Shown here: positions 35,081 to 44,782 of the stretch, piece after piece
How positions within the stretch are numbered: the first letter of the stretch is position 1
Layout of the letters: every line of letters starts with the position of its first letter
From: Planctomycetia bacterium
Lineage (GTDB): Bacteria > Planctomycetota > GCA-002687715
Reading direction: 5' to 3'
Assembly (NCBI GenBank): GCA_005790545.1
Contig: SXUL01000086.1
Location: 31,177 to 95,176, forward strand
DNA: 64,000 nucleotides
Position numbers and translations under genes: made by a program
The notes under the pieces: generated by a model
What the model saw: the letters and a program-made list of their open reading frames with translations, nothing else
What the model was told of the DNA's origin: nothing
Databases searched by the model: none

Positions 35081-36865
35081 ATGACTGCACCCCTCCGAGA
35101 TCTTCGCGGCTTCCTTGCAGCGCTGCGTGCGCGCGGGGAGTTGTTGGAGATTCATGCGGAGGTGGACCCCGACCTCGAGATGGCGGAAATCCACCGTCGC
35201 GTCATCGCCGCCGGAGGACCTGCGCTGCTCTTCCACCGCGTGAAGGGAGCGGCGTGTCCCGCGGTGAGCAATCTCTTCGGCACCAAGACGCGCATTGATC
35301 TTGCTTTTGGGCGTGAACCAGGAGCGTTCATCGAGCGGCTTGCAGCCCTGCCGAAGACACTCCTGCCGCCCACGCCCGCGGCCCTCTGGAAGGAACGCGC
35401 TCTGCTCTGGAAGCTCTTCCGTACGCGTGTGAAGACCGTCCGAGCAGCGCCGGTCATGGAAGTGGACGAGCAGCCAGCCCTCACGCGCCTCCCCGCCACG
35501 CGTTCCTGGAGTCTGGATGGCGGACGCTTTTTCACGCTGCCCTTCGTGCTCACCGAGCCGCCCGGTGGTGGGCCTGCGAATCTCGGGCTCTATCGCATGC
35601 AGGTCTTTTCGGACCACGAGACCGGCATGCATTGGCAGATCGGCAAGGGCGGAGGATTCCATCACCACGCTGCGGAAGCGCTCGGCCGCGCTCTTCCCGT
35701 CAACGTGCATCTGGGCGGTCCACCCGCGCTCATGCTGGCTGCCATCGCGCCTCTGCCCGAGAATGTGCCCGAGCTCCTGCTCGCTGCTGCGTTGCAGGGC
35801 GGTCAGATGCGCATGGCGCGCCGGGCTGATGTGCCGCTGCCCTTCGCAGCGGATGCCGAGGCGGTGCTCATCGGGCATGTGCCCAGTTGCGTGCGCCGTC
35901 CCGAAGGCCCCTTCGGCGACCACTACGGCTATTACTCGTTGCAGCACGACTATCCCATCTTCAGCGTGGAGCGTGTGCTGCGCCGCCGTGACGCCATCAT
36001 TCCGTTCACGGTGGTCGGCAAGCCGCGCCAGGAGGACTTCTTTCTCGGCGACTATCTGCAAGGGCTCCTGAAACCGCTCTTCCCGCTGGTGATGCCCGGC
36101 GTGCTGGATCTCTGGTCTTACGGCGAAACGGGCTATCACGCGCTCTCTGCGGCGGTCGTGCGCGAACGCTACCGGCATGAGGCCATGATGTCGGCATTCC
36201 GCATTCTCGGTGAGGGCCAGCTCTCGCTCACCAAGTTCTTGCTCGTGCTCGACAAGCCGCTGGATCTCACGGACTTCAAGCAGGTTCTCACGCACGTGCT
36301 CGAACGCGCAGACTTCGCGACCGACCTCTTCATCTTCTCGAATCTCTCCATGGACACGCTCGACTATGCGGGGCCGCGAGTGAATGAAGGCTCGAAAGGA
36401 GTGCTGCTCGGGGTTGGCGAACCCAAGCGGAAACTGCTCGCGCACTTTGAGGGCACACCGCCTGCGGATGTGGAGGTCGCGGTCTTCACGCCCGGATGTC
36501 TGGTGGTTTCAGGAGGAGGTTGCGCGCCGGAGGAGCTTGCGCGTCATCCAGCCTTCAAGAACTGGCCGCTGCTGGTGTATGTGGACCATGCCTGCGCAGC
36601 GGCAAAGAGCAGCATGAATTTCCTCTGGACCTGCTTCACCCGCATGAACCCCGCGAGTGACATCCACTCGGCGTCGAGCCGCATTCACGCGGGACACATC
36701 GTGCGCGAGGCGCCGCTGATCATCGACGCACGCATGAAACGGGACTATCCGGACGAGCTGTTCTGCGACGAGGCGACGGACCGGCGGGTCAGCGCGCGGT
36801 GGAAGGAGTACTTCCCGGATCGCACACCCGCCATGGGTGACAGCGCGCGCGCCCATCTCGATTGA
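35081..36865 (+). CDS. UbiD family decarboxylase
   Basis: A 594-residue prenyl-FMN-dependent decarboxylase. Family segments include LRDLRGFLAALRARGELLEI at the N-terminus, NLGLYRMQVFSDHETGMHWQ, the EGPFGDHYGYYSLQHDYPIF segment with the catalytic glutamate, and the DVEVAVFTPGCLVVSGG C-terminal domain. Its length matches the long UbiD form (about 600 residues) found in some bacteria, against about 490 in E. coli. It may act in menaquinone/ubiquinone synthesis or on another aromatic acid; no UbiX flavin prenyltransferase or quinone gene lies in the window. It is monocistronic, convergent with the Kelch gene and divergent from lgt. Confidence 0.93.
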   Translation: MTAPLRDLRGFLAALRARGELLEIHAEVDPDLEMAEIHRRVIAAGGPALLFHRVKGAACPAVSNLFGTKTRIDLAFGREPGAFIERLAALPKTLLPPTPAALWKERALLWKLFRTRVKTVRAAPVMEVDEQPALTRLPATRSWSLDGGRFFTLPFVLTEPPGGGPANLGLYRMQVFSDHETGMHWQIGKGGGFHHHAAEALGRALPVNVHLGGPPALMLAAIAPLPENVPELLLAAALQGGQMRMARRADVPLPFAADAEAVLIGHVPSCVRRPEGPFGDHYGYYSLQHDYPIFSVERVLRRRDAIIPFTVVGKPRQEDFFLGDYLQGLLKPLFPLVMPGVLDLWSYGETGYHALSAAVVRERYRHEAMMSAFRILGEGQLSLTKFLLVLDKPLDLTDFKQVLTHVLERADFATDLFIFSNLSMDTLDYAGPRVNEGSKGVLLGVGEPKRKLLAHFEGTPPADVEVAVFTPGCLVVSGGGCAPEELARHPAFKNWPLLVYVDHACAAAKSSMNFLWTCFTRMNPASDIHSASSRIHAGHIVREAPLIIDARMKRDYPDELFCDEATDRRVSARWKEYFPDRTPAMGDSARAHLD

Positions 36866-36958
36866 GGCCGACAAGCGCGAGGAGCGCCAGCCCGCGGCGG
36901 CGGCGCTGCGCGCTCAGTTCAGCCACAGTGGGCGGCGGCTGGCGGCAAGGGGCAGAGA

Positions 36959-38500
36959 TCAGGGCGTGTAGATGAGCGCGTTGTTGTAGGTGATCAGAGC
37001 TGCGTCCACGCCGCCCGCGAGAAGATAGGTCCCATCGGCCAGCAGCGTGCAACTGTGGTTCATGCGCGTCGCAGGCAGGGGATTGAGCGTCGTCCAGCCT
37101 CCGCCTTCGGTGAAGCGGAAGACGGAGTTGTGAGCCGTGAAACTGGCCAGCGTTCCGGTACCGCCGCCGGTCACGAGCAATTGGCCTGCGGGCGTCATCG
37201 CTTCACCCGGCAGCACCGTTGCAATCGGCATGACAGGCCCAGCGCTCCACACACCACTGGTGTTGCGGATCTCCGAGGTTGCGGCCGCCGTCAGGAAGGT
37301 TCCAGCCGCGCCGCCAGCCATGAGGACATTGCCGGAAGGCAACACCTTGAGCAACGGCTTCAGACGACTCGACACGATGTTGCCAGAGGCTGTGAAGGTA
37401 TTCGTGGCGGGATTGAACAGCTGCGTGGAGTTCGTGAATGTCGGCAGCGCCGTGACACCGAGGTTGATGCCGCCATTGATGCCGCCCACGAGGAGCACGA
37501 GCCCGTTCGGGAGTTTCACGGCTTCATGCCCGAGGCGCTTGGTGCTCATGACCGGGCCGACGCTGAACGTGTTGGTGGCGGGATCAAAGATCTCGGTGGT
37601 GTTGAGAGCCGACGAGAAAACAGTGATGTAGTTGCCCGCTGAAACGATGGCGAAGATGGTGTTGCCGCCGGCGAGAAGAACCCGGCCGTCATTGAGCAGC
37701 GTTGCAGTATGTGCCGCGCGCGGACCGGACATGTTGTTGGCCGTTGGCGTGAAGGTGTTGGTTGCCGGATTGTAGATTTCGGCCGTGTCCCAGTTGTTGA
37801 TGGCGATGCCATCCAGCCCACCGGCGATGAGAATGCGCCCGTCATTGAGCTTGGTCGCGGAATGCAGCACGCGTGGCAAAGAGAGCGGCGGCACTGGCAG
37901 GAACGTGCGTGTGTAGTGATCGTAGAGGGTGCAGTCGGAGGTTGGCGTCGGGGCGAGAATGGGACCGCTGCCGCCGCCCGCGATGAGCGTGTAGCGCGTG
38001 TCGTTGAGACGGGTTGCAGTCTGCAGCCCGCGCCAGACGCTCATGAGTCCGAGTGCCGGATTGGTGGAATCCGGCATGGCGAGTTGCACGCTGGCGGGAT
38101 TGCTGAGGCCGAGACCACCCGGCGCTGCGGAATCGAAAGTCACGAGCTGGGAATAGATGGTGAGACCTTGCAATGCAGGAGCGAGCGGCAGCGGGAAGGA
38201 AAGAGGCAGGCTTCCCGTGGCCGGAATGACCAGCCCCGTGCTGGGCGTGTCGATGATGGCCGCCAGTGCGGGGGTCGCCGCGAGGCACACACTGCCGCCG
38301 AAGAGCGGGATCGAGCCCGGGGCCATGTCGATGTAGAGCCAGAAGGGAGCGAGCGCACCACCGCCAAGGGTGCAGTCCATGTTCGTGCCCAAAGCCTGGC
38401 GCCCGAAGGCGAGGCTGGCGGCTCCATTGCCATTGCAGCCTTGAGCGGGCGTGAGTTGGCCGAGAACGAGGGCAACGACGAGGACCGAGACACTGCGCAT
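36959..38500 (-). CDS. Secreted Kelch-repeat protein
   Basis: A 513-residue exported beta-propeller. The signal peptide is SVSVLVVALVLGQLTPAQG, with AAGGAG ahead of ATG 38500 and a TAGGAT box 24 nt upstream. Residues about 20-145 are a beta-rich module (FWLYIDMAPGSIPLFGGS, LAPALQGLTIYSQLVTF) resembling parts of other secreted proteins here. From about 165 on are Kelch blades with the repeated LNDGRVLLAGG, AEIYNPATNTFT and HSCTLLADGTYLLAGG patterns. It has no anchor or enzyme domain, so a ligand- or polysaccharide-binding role outside the cell is likely but unproven. Confidence 0.88.
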   Translation of the reverse strand: MRSVSVLVVALVLGQLTPAQGCNGNGAASLAFGRQALGTNMDCTLGGGALAPFWLYIDMAPGSIPLFGGSVCLAATPALAAIIDTPSTGLVIPATGSLPLSFPLPLAPALQGLTIYSQLVTFDSAAPGGLGLSNPASVQLAMPDSTNPALGLMSVWRGLQTATRLNDTRYTLIAGGGSGPILAPTPTSDCTLYDHYTRTFLPVPPLSLPRVLHSATKLNDGRILIAGGLDGIAINNWDTAEIYNPATNTFTPTANNMSGPRAAHTATLLNDGRVLLAGGNTIFAIVSAGNYITVFSSALNTTEIFDPATNTFSVGPVMSTKRLGHEAVKLPNGLVLLVGGINGGINLGVTALPTFTNSTQLFNPATNTFTASGNIVSSRLKPLLKVLPSGNVLMAGGAAGTFLTAAATSEIRNTSGVWSAGPVMPIATVLPGEAMTPAGQLLVTGGGTGTLASFTAHNSVFRFTEGGGWTTLNPLPATRMNHSCTLLADGTYLLAGGVDAALITYNNALIYTP

Positions 38501-38615
38501 GGCGGACTCCTTGATGGAGCGCGCATCCTAAGGGCAGTGCAGATACGGCGGGGAAGAATCATTCCGGGAATGTGGGCATCCGGCCGAGGTCCGCTGCCGT
38601 GCGCCACTTCTGACG

Positions 38616-38644
38616 TTGAGCGATTTTCGCCGCGGGGCTAGGCT
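38616..38644 (+). promoter_or_regulatory. Sigma70-like promoter of dgt, leaderless geometry
   Basis: TTGAGC (38616-38621), exactly 17 nt, TAGGCT (38639-38644), then 7 nt and ATG 38652. No Shine-Dalgarno lies between, so transcription would start at or next to the start codon. Confidence 0.6.
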
Positions 38645-38651
38645 CGCGCCG

Positions 38652-39839
38652 ATGCTGGCCGACGAAGCAGGAACGCCATGGTGCACGCGCGAGGAGCTCG
38701 AGGCGCGGGAGGAGGGGGCCCTTGCGCCCTGGGCATCGCGCGCGAGCCAGAGCCGGGGCCGACGTGTTCCCGAGCAGCCCGATGTGCTGCGCACGGAATT
38801 TCAGCGCGATCGCGATCGCGTGTTGCACTGCACCGCGTTCCGGCGTCTCATCGGCAAGACGCAGGTGTTTCTCTCTGATGCCGGTGATCATTACCGCACG
38901 CGCCTCACGCACAGCCTCGAGGTCAGCCAGATCGCGCGCTCGCTCGCGCGGGCTTTGCGCGCGAATGAGGATCTCTGTGAAGCTCTCGCGCTGGCGCACG
39001 ACCTCGGGCACGCACCCTTCGGCCATGTCGGCGGGGATGTGTTGCAGGAATTGCTGCAGCAGCACGGCGGCTTCGAGCACAACCGCCAGTCGCTGCGCAT
39101 CGTCGAGAAACTCGAACTCAGGAACCCGGGTCGCGAAGGGCTCAACCTCAGCTACGAGGTGCGCGAGTCCATCCTGAAGCACAAGCGTCCCTTCACAGGG
39201 CCGCTCTTTGCCGATTATGGCCCGCAGGACGGGCCGTGCCTTGAGGCGCAGATTACGGACTTCGCGGACGGGATTGCCTACAACTCCCATGACGTGGATG
39301 ACGCCATCCGGAGCGGGCTCGTGACGGCGGAGGAGTTCAGCGAGACAGCACTCTGGCGGCGGGCGGTGCAGCATGCGCAAGCGCGCAGCGAAGGCGCCAG
39401 CGGGCGCGTGCTGGAGCACAAGGCCGTGGCGAGTCTCATCACTCTGCAGGTGACGGATCTCATTGTGGCCACGTCGGCCGAGTTGAAGAGGCGCAGGATC
39501 GCGAGTCTTCAGGATCTCCGCCGCCAGACGGACGACGTGGTGCGCTTCTCGGACGAGCTCGGGGCCGAGGAAGTGGAGTTGCGGAAGTTCCTCCACAAGC
39601 GCTTCTACACGCACTACAAGATCTGCCGCATGCGCAGTCGTGCGCGGGTCATCATCACGGGGCTGTTCGGAACGCTGCGGGAGAACCCGCGCCTTCTGCC
39701 ACCGCGCTTCCAGAGCATTGCCACCGAGGATGGCATCGAGCGCGCGATCGCGGACTACATCTCGGGCATGACGGATCGCTACGCACAGAAGGAATACGCG
39801 TTGCTCTTGCAGCCCGGCAGCGCCAGCCTCGATCCATGA
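38652..39839 (+). CDS. dgt: dGTPase-like deoxynucleotide triphosphohydrolase
   Basis: A 395-residue HD-domain enzyme that splits dNTPs to deoxynucleosides and triphosphate. The metal-binding residues are present: His87 (RLTHSLEVSQ), His116-Asp117 (AHDLGHAPFGHVGG) and Asp203 (ITDFADGIAYNSHDVDD). The N-terminal RVPEQPDVLRTEFQRDRDRV and HNRQSLRIVEK segments are typical of the Dgt type 2 family. The start at 38652 is set by the upstream promoter geometry and the protein ends with an ATGA overlap onto RNase III. It leads a run with rnc and mfd, so nucleotide pool, RNA and repair functions may be co-expressed. Confidence 0.94.
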   Translation: MLADEAGTPWCTREELEAREEGALAPWASRASQSRGRRVPEQPDVLRTEFQRDRDRVLHCTAFRRLIGKTQVFLSDAGDHYRTRLTHSLEVSQIARSLARALRANEDLCEALALAHDLGHAPFGHVGGDVLQELLQQHGGFEHNRQSLRIVEKLELRNPGREGLNLSYEVRESILKHKRPFTGPLFADYGPQDGPCLEAQITDFADGIAYNSHDVDDAIRSGLVTAEEFSETALWRRAVQHAQARSEGASGRVLEHKAVASLITLQVTDLIVATSAELKRRRIASLQDLRRQTDDVVRFSDELGAEEVELRKFLHKRFYTHYKICRMRSRARVIITGLFGTLRENPRLLPPRFQSIATEDGIERAIADYISGMTDRYAQKEYALLLQPGSASLDP

Positions 39840-40501
39840 GCAGCACGGAGGCGGCGGGGCACGCATTCTCGAATCCGGCCTTGCTGGAGCTTGCCCTCAC
39901 GCACTCCTCGCTGCATGGCGCAGCGAAGTGCTCGAACGAACGGCTGGAGTTCCTCGGCGACGCGGTGCTTTCCATGTGCATCTCCTGGATGCTGCATGAG
40001 CTGGAGCCCGCACTGGACGAGGGCAGCATGACCCGCGCGCGCGCCCTTGTGGTGAACACCAAGAGTCTCGCGGCGAAAGCGCGCGCACTCGGACTTGACG
40101 GCAGGTTGAAGGTCGGGCGCATGTTCGAAGGCTCGTCCGCCGTGACGGAGGCAATGCTCGCGGATGCGCTCGAGGCGGTGCTGGCCGCGGTCTTTCTCGA
40201 CGGAGGCCTCAGTGCGGCACGCGCGGTCATCGAACACCACTTCGCAACGGATCTGACGCATGCGGCGCGCGCTCCGGATGGGTCGGACTGGAAGAGCATG
40301 CTGCATCGACGCTCGCAGGTGGATGGGCTCGGCAGCGTGGTCTACGAGCTCGTGAGCACCGCTGGACCGGATCATGAGCGCACCTTCGAGGTGTGTGTGC
40401 GTCGCGGAGAGACGGCTTTTCCGTGCGGCTTTGGTCGCTCGCGCAAGGAGGCGGAGCAGCGCGCGGCGCATCACGCCTTGCAGTTGCTCGGGGAGCTCTG
40501 A
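39836..40501 (+). CDS. rnc: Ribonuclease III
   Basis: A 221-residue double-stranded RNA endonuclease for rRNA and mRNA processing. The signature NERLEFLGDAVL has Glu38 and Asp42; the second catalytic pair Asp109 and Glu112 is in LADALEAVLAAVFLDGG. A double-stranded RNA-binding domain fills about 150-221 (DWKSMLHRRSQVDGLG and SRKEAEQRAAHHALQ). The ATG overlaps the dgt stop and the TGA overlaps the mfd ATG, so it lies inside a coupled operon. Confidence 0.95.
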   Translation: MSSTEAAGHAFSNPALLELALTHSSLHGAAKCSNERLEFLGDAVLSMCISWMLHELEPALDEGSMTRARALVVNTKSLAAKARALGLDGRLKVGRMFEGSSAVTEAMLADALEAVLAAVFLDGGLSAARAVIEHHFATDLTHAARAPDGSDWKSMLHRRSQVDGLGSVVYELVSTAGPDHERTFEVCVRRGETAFPCGFGRSRKEAEQRAAHHALQLLGEL

Positions 40502-43500
40502 TGGCGCGCAGCCAGCCCGCGCGCCTGCCCCGCAGTCTCGCTGAACGCGTCGAGGCCGGGAAACTCCTGGCTCTGGGCAGCGCGGGCGGCGTGCTCGGCG
40601 GTGTCACGGGCTCCATGGCCGTCTTGTTGGCACTCCACCTGCGGCAGAGCCGCGGGGGAGGCCTGCTCATGATCCTGCCCACGGAGGAGGAGGCCGAGGA
40701 TGCGGCCGGAGAACTCGCGTGGCGCGAGGGCAGCCTGAGAACCGGGCTTCTGCCTGCTGGAACGCACGAAGGTCCGCAGAGGGTCCGCCAGTTGCTCGAC
40801 CTTCCGGAGCATTGGATTCTCTGCACCTCGGCGCGGGTGCTGATGGATGCGGCACCTTCGGCGGAGGCCGCACGTGCAGCGCTGTTGGAACTCCGTGCGG
40901 GCCTCGCGCTGGAGCGCGAAGATCTGCTGCGTGTGTTGTCGCGGGCGGGTTGCGTGCGGGAAGCGGTGGTGGAAAGGGAGGGGACCTGCGCGGTGCGTGG
41001 CAATCTGGTGGACTTCCTCGCCACGGGTGACACGCGCGGCGTGCGGGTCGAATTCGGTGAGGAGTGCATTGATTCCTTGCGCCACTTCGATCCAGCCACG
41101 CAGCTTTCACTGGGTGCGCTGGAGCGCGCGACGCTCATGGCCACGGACACGGCCACTGTCGAGGGCTCCGTCGCGGGGTTGCTCCAGCCGGAGACGTTCG
41201 TGCTGGAACTGGATCACGAGCGTTGCCGCGAGGCACGCGCGCTGCATCGCCGCCGCCTCGATCCAGCGGAAGCATCCGCTGCCGATGCACGCGCGGCGCT
41301 GATGCAGGCTTTCCCGGGCTTGCGCACCACCGCGGGCAGCGTGGATGACTCCGGGCTCGATCTCGGTGGCCGCAGCATCGTGGCCGAAGGTGTGAGTTTT
41401 GAATCGGCGCTGTTGACTCTCGACCGCACAGCCAAAGGCAAGGAGTGTGTGGAACTCGTGTTCCCCGCCAGCGGGGAAGAGCAGCGCTTCATGAGTCTCA
41501 TCCCGCCGGACAGTGCGGTACGCGAGGTGCTCGAAGCAAGAGTCGGTCGCTTGCTCGGCGGGTTTCATGCACCCGCACTCGGTCTCGCGGCGCTCGGACA
41601 TGCGGACCTCTTCGCAACCACGGTGCGGCGCCGTCGCGCCCCAGCGACAGCGAACTCCACGCCGCCGCCCACACGAGCCATCGAAGCATTCCTTGATCTT
41701 GCTGAAGGGGATGTCGTGGTGCACGCGGTGCATGGCATCGCCCGCTTCCTCGCTCTCGAAAGAGTGCTGCGTGAGGGTGCGCCGCAGGAACATCTCCGTC
41801 TCGAATTCGCGGATGGCGTGCAGTTATTGGTGCCGGCTTTGCGCATCGACCTCGTGCAGAAGTACGTGGGCGGGCGGGGCACCCTGCCTGAACTTTCGAC
41901 CTTTGGAGGCGAAGCGTTTCAGAGGCGCAAAGAGCGCGTGGCGGCCAGCGTGCTCGAGATGGCCGCGGACCTGCTCGAGGTTCAGGCCTTGCGCGCTGCA
42001 CGCCGGGGTCGCTCGCACGCGGCCGACGCTCCTTGGCAACTGGAATTCGAAGCCGCCTTTCCGCACGAACTCACGCGCGACCAGCGCCAGTCTCTGGAAG
42101 CCATCAAGAAGGACATGGAAGCCGTGCGCCCCATGGATCGGCTGCTCTGCGGCGACGTGGGCTATGGCAAGACCGAAGTGGCGATGCGGGCTGCGTTCAA
42201 GTGCGCCATGAGTGGGCGACAGACGGTGATTCTCGTGCCGACGACACTGCTCGCGCAGCAGCACGCAGAGACCTTCCGCGAGCGCATGTCTCCCTGGCCC
42301 GTGCGGATCGAGTCTCTGTCGCGCTTCCGTACCGGGAAGGAGGCGGCAGAGATCCTCGAGGCCGCGGCGGAGGGCTCCGTGGATGTGCTCATCGGAACGC
42401 ATCGCCTGCTCGGGGGCAAGTTGGTACTGAAGGACCTTGGGTTGCTTGTCATCGACGAAGAACAGCGCTTCGGCGTGGCCCACAAGGAAAGGCTCCGGCG
42501 CCTGCGTGCGGATGTGGACGTGCTCACCATGTCCGCGACGCCGATCCCGCGCACGCTGCACCAGGCCATGCTCGGCATCCGCGACATCTCCTCCCTGCAG
42601 GAAGCGCCGCTCGGGCGTCGCGAGGTGGTGACCGAGGTGACGCGCTGGAGTGACCGGCTCGTGCGCGAGGCTGTGCTGCGCGAACTCGATCGCCAGGGCC
42701 AGGTGTTCTTCATTCACAACCGGGTGCGGAGCATTGATCGTGTTGCGGAGCGCGTGCAGGCTCTCGTGCCGGAAGCGCGCGTCATCACCGGACATGGACA
42801 GATGGGTGCGGGAGAACTGGAAGCGACCATGCTGCGCTTCCTCACGCGCAAGGCCGACGTGCTCGTGGCCACCACCATCATCGAGAGCGGTATCGACATC
42901 CCCTCCGCCAATACGTTGTTCGTGGACGAGGCGGGCGATTTCGGGCTCTCCGAACTGCATCAGTTGCGCGGCCGCGTCGGGCGCTCGCACCTGCAGGCCT
43001 TCGCTTTCTTCTTCGAGCCGGACTCGGGCGTCATGGGCACGGATGCGACGCGGAGGCTCGCGGCCATCGAGGAGTTTTCCCATCTCGGGGCCGGTTTCCG
43101 GATTGCCATGCGTGATCTCGAGATTCGTGGTGCCGGCAACCTGCTCGGATCCGAGCAGAGCGGGCACATCGCCAGCGTGGGCTATGAAATGTACTGCCGC
43201 CTTCTCGAAGCAGCGACGAAGAGGCTGCGTGCTGGCGGTGCGGCGAAGGAACTGGCGCTGCCGACGGACGAGGGCGTGGAAGTGGATCTCGGCTTTCCGG
43301 CCGGCCTGCCGGAGGATTGGATTCCAGAGCGAAAGTTGCGGGTGGAGGTGTGGCGGCGCATGTCCGTGGCGAACAGAGTGGCGGATCTCGAACGCCTGAA
43401 GACGGAACTGGCGGACCGCTTTGGTGCCTTGCCGCCGGAGGTGCAGGCTGCGCTGGATCTCGCGGAGATTCGTGTGTTCGTGCAACAGCTCGGGGCGAAG

Positions 43501-43713
43501 CGTGTGTGGCTCATTCCCGGCGAGGGCGTCGCTCTCGGGGGAGATCCCGCACGCCTCCGGATGGCTTTCGCGCTGCCGGAGGGACGACTCAGAGCGGTGC
43601 AAGGGAAGACACTGCTGCTCGTTCACCCCGGCGTCTTTCCGTCGGCGCGGCGTGTTCTCGAGTTCCTGAAGTCGGCGTTGCGCCCCGTCGCGGGAGCTCG
43701 TCCGCGCGGCTAG
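40501..43713 (+). CDS. mfd: Transcription-repair coupling factor Mfd
   Basis: A 1070-residue DNA translocase that removes RNA polymerase stalled at lesions and recruits UvrA. Recognisable parts are a UvrB-like N-terminal region to about 330, the polymerase-interaction (CarD-like) domain near 402-470 (GDVVVHAVHGIARFLALERV), RecG-like motor motifs (Walker A CGDVGYGKT near 550, DEEQRFGV near 652, SATPIPRTLH, TIIESGIDIPSANT, QLRGRVGRS) and the C-terminal TRCF domain. The start at 40501 overlaps the rnc stop (TGATG) and gives a length near the family average; in-frame codons further upstream lie in rnc. Confidence 0.96.
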   Translation: MARSQPARLPRSLAERVEAGKLLALGSAGGVLGGVTGSMAVLLALHLRQSRGGGLLMILPTEEEAEDAAGELAWREGSLRTGLLPAGTHEGPQRVRQLLDLPEHWILCTSARVLMDAAPSAEAARAALLELRAGLALEREDLLRVLSRAGCVREAVVEREGTCAVRGNLVDFLATGDTRGVRVEFGEECIDSLRHFDPATQLSLGALERATLMATDTATVEGSVAGLLQPETFVLELDHERCREARALHRRRLDPAEASAADARAALMQAFPGLRTTAGSVDDSGLDLGGRSIVAEGVSFESALLTLDRTAKGKECVELVFPASGEEQRFMSLIPPDSAVREVLEARVGRLLGGFHAPALGLAALGHADLFATTVRRRRAPATANSTPPPTRAIEAFLDLAEGDVVVHAVHGIARFLALERVLREGAPQEHLRLEFADGVQLLVPALRIDLVQKYVGGRGTLPELSTFGGEAFQRRKERVAASVLEMAADLLEVQALRAARRGRSHAADAPWQLEFEAAFPHELTRDQRQSLEAIKKDMEAVRPMDRLLCGDVGYGKTEVAMRAAFKCAMSGRQTVILVPTTLLAQQHAETFRERMSPWPVRIESLSRFRTGKEAAEILEAAAEGSVDVLIGTHRLLGGKLVLKDLGLLVIDEEQRFGVAHKERLRRLRADVDVLTMSATPIPRTLHQAMLGIRDISSLQEAPLGRREVVTEVTRWSDRLVREAVLRELDRQGQVFFIHNRVRSIDRVAERVQALVPEARVITGHGQMGAGELEATMLRFLTRKADVLVATTIIESGIDIPSANTLFVDEAGDFGLSELHQLRGRVGRSHLQAFAFFFEPDSGVMGTDATRRLAAIEEFSHLGAGFRIAMRDLEIRGAGNLLGSEQSGHIASVGYEMYCRLLEAATKRLRAGGAAKELALPTDEGVEVDLGFPAGLPEDWIPERKLRVEVWRRMSVANRVADLERLKTELADRFGALPPEVQAALDLAEIRVFVQQLGAKRVWLIPGEGVALGGDPARLRMAFALPEGRLRAVQGKTLLLVHPGVFPSARRVLEFLKSALRPVAGARPRG

Positions 43714-43745
43714 CATGACGTCATCCCGCAGGGAGGGATGGCTGC

Positions 43746-44768
43746 ATGCGCTTCCTGATCGTTTGCTGCGTTCTCGTCACTGGACTCATGGCCCAGGAAA
43801 GCCCCCAGCGCGCCACGTGGCGCACGGGCGTCGCTGCCGTGGTGAATGGCGAAATCATCACCGAAGCGGATGTGTGGAACTCCGTGCGCGGCGCCAGCGC
43901 CGGTCTTCCGGAAGAGCGGAAGAAGGAGATCTACAACGGCAAGCTTCTCGGGATGATCCGCGAGATGGTTCTCGATCAAGCGGTGAAGCGTCTGCAACTC
44001 AGCATCAACCCCGCCGCGGTCCGCTCCTGGGTCGAGCAGCGGAAGGAGGAGCTCGGCAGCGTGGATGCGTTCAACGAGTCTCTCCGCGAGCGCGACCAGA
44101 CCGAGGCACAGTTCGTGACAGAGATGGCCCAGCAGCAGAGCCGCACTGTGCTGGTGCGCGCGCAAGCTGGTGCCATGCGCGGCATCGGCGGTGCCTTGCG
44201 TGCGGTTCACGTGGTGGACCCGACCAACGAGGAAGTGCGCGATGACTACCGACGCAACCTGGAGCGGGAGTTTCAGAAGGGTGCCGAGGCAAAGGTGTTC
44301 GCCATGGCCTTCACGCGCTCGGCGTTCGGCACTGATGAATTGGCTTCAGAAGCCGCCACCAAGGTGCGGAAGGAACTTGTGGAGGGTGCCGATTTCGCGA
44401 CCCTCGCGCGGCGCCACAGCAATCTCGAACCCGACAAGGGCGGGGATCTCGGCTGGGTCACGAAGCAGTCTGATTGGGGGCCGGAGATCCTCGACTACGC
44501 CTTCGCTGCCAAGGTGGGCGAGCTCAGCGCGCCGATCGCATGGCGCCGTGGCTGGTTGCTGATTCTCGTGACGGAACGCCATGAGGCTGGCACGGTCGGA
44601 TTTGCCGAGGCGCAGGCAGGAATACGGGCGAAGCTGCGCGATGCTCGCGTGGCCCGAGCCACCGCGGCTGTGGAGAAGAAAGCCATCGAGGCAGCCTGGA
44701 TCCAGCCCGCCGAGGCGAAAGAGCTGCTGTTGCAGTGGTCTGAGGGTGAGGCACGGCGCTCCCGCTGA
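43746..44768 (+). CDS. SurA-like parvulin peptidyl-prolyl isomerase
   Basis: A 340-residue exported chaperone or isomerase. After a short signal peptide (MRFLIVCCVLVTGLMAQ) comes a SurA-N-like region (VVNGEIITEADVWNSV, helices to about 150) and one parvulin domain about 190-285 (FATLARRHSNLEPDKGGDLGWVTK, ELSAPIAWRRGWLLILVTER). A basic C-terminal tail closes it. A GGGAGGG ribosome site precedes ATG, and a TAGCAT box lies 29 nt upstream. SurA proteins fold outer-membrane proteins, which suits a diderm cell. It follows mfd by 32 nt and precedes an unrecognised ATP-grasp-like gene. Confidence 0.88.
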   Translation: MRFLIVCCVLVTGLMAQESPQRATWRTGVAAVVNGEIITEADVWNSVRGASAGLPEERKKEIYNGKLLGMIREMVLDQAVKRLQLSINPAAVRSWVEQRKEELGSVDAFNESLRERDQTEAQFVTEMAQQQSRTVLVRAQAGAMRGIGGALRAVHVVDPTNEEVRDDYRRNLEREFQKGAEAKVFAMAFTRSAFGTDELASEAATKVRKELVEGADFATLARRHSNLEPDKGGDLGWVTKQSDWGPEILDYAFAAKVGELSAPIAWRRGWLLILVTERHEAGTVGFAEAQAGIRAKLRDARVARATAAVEKKAIEAAWIQPAEAKELLLQWSEGEARRSR

Positions 44769-44782
44769 GCGCGGCGACGCGC

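Noticed and set aside
41824..43716. Minus-strand frame of about 630 codons across mfd
   Set aside because: It is antisense to all the Mfd motor motifs and has shadow-like composition.
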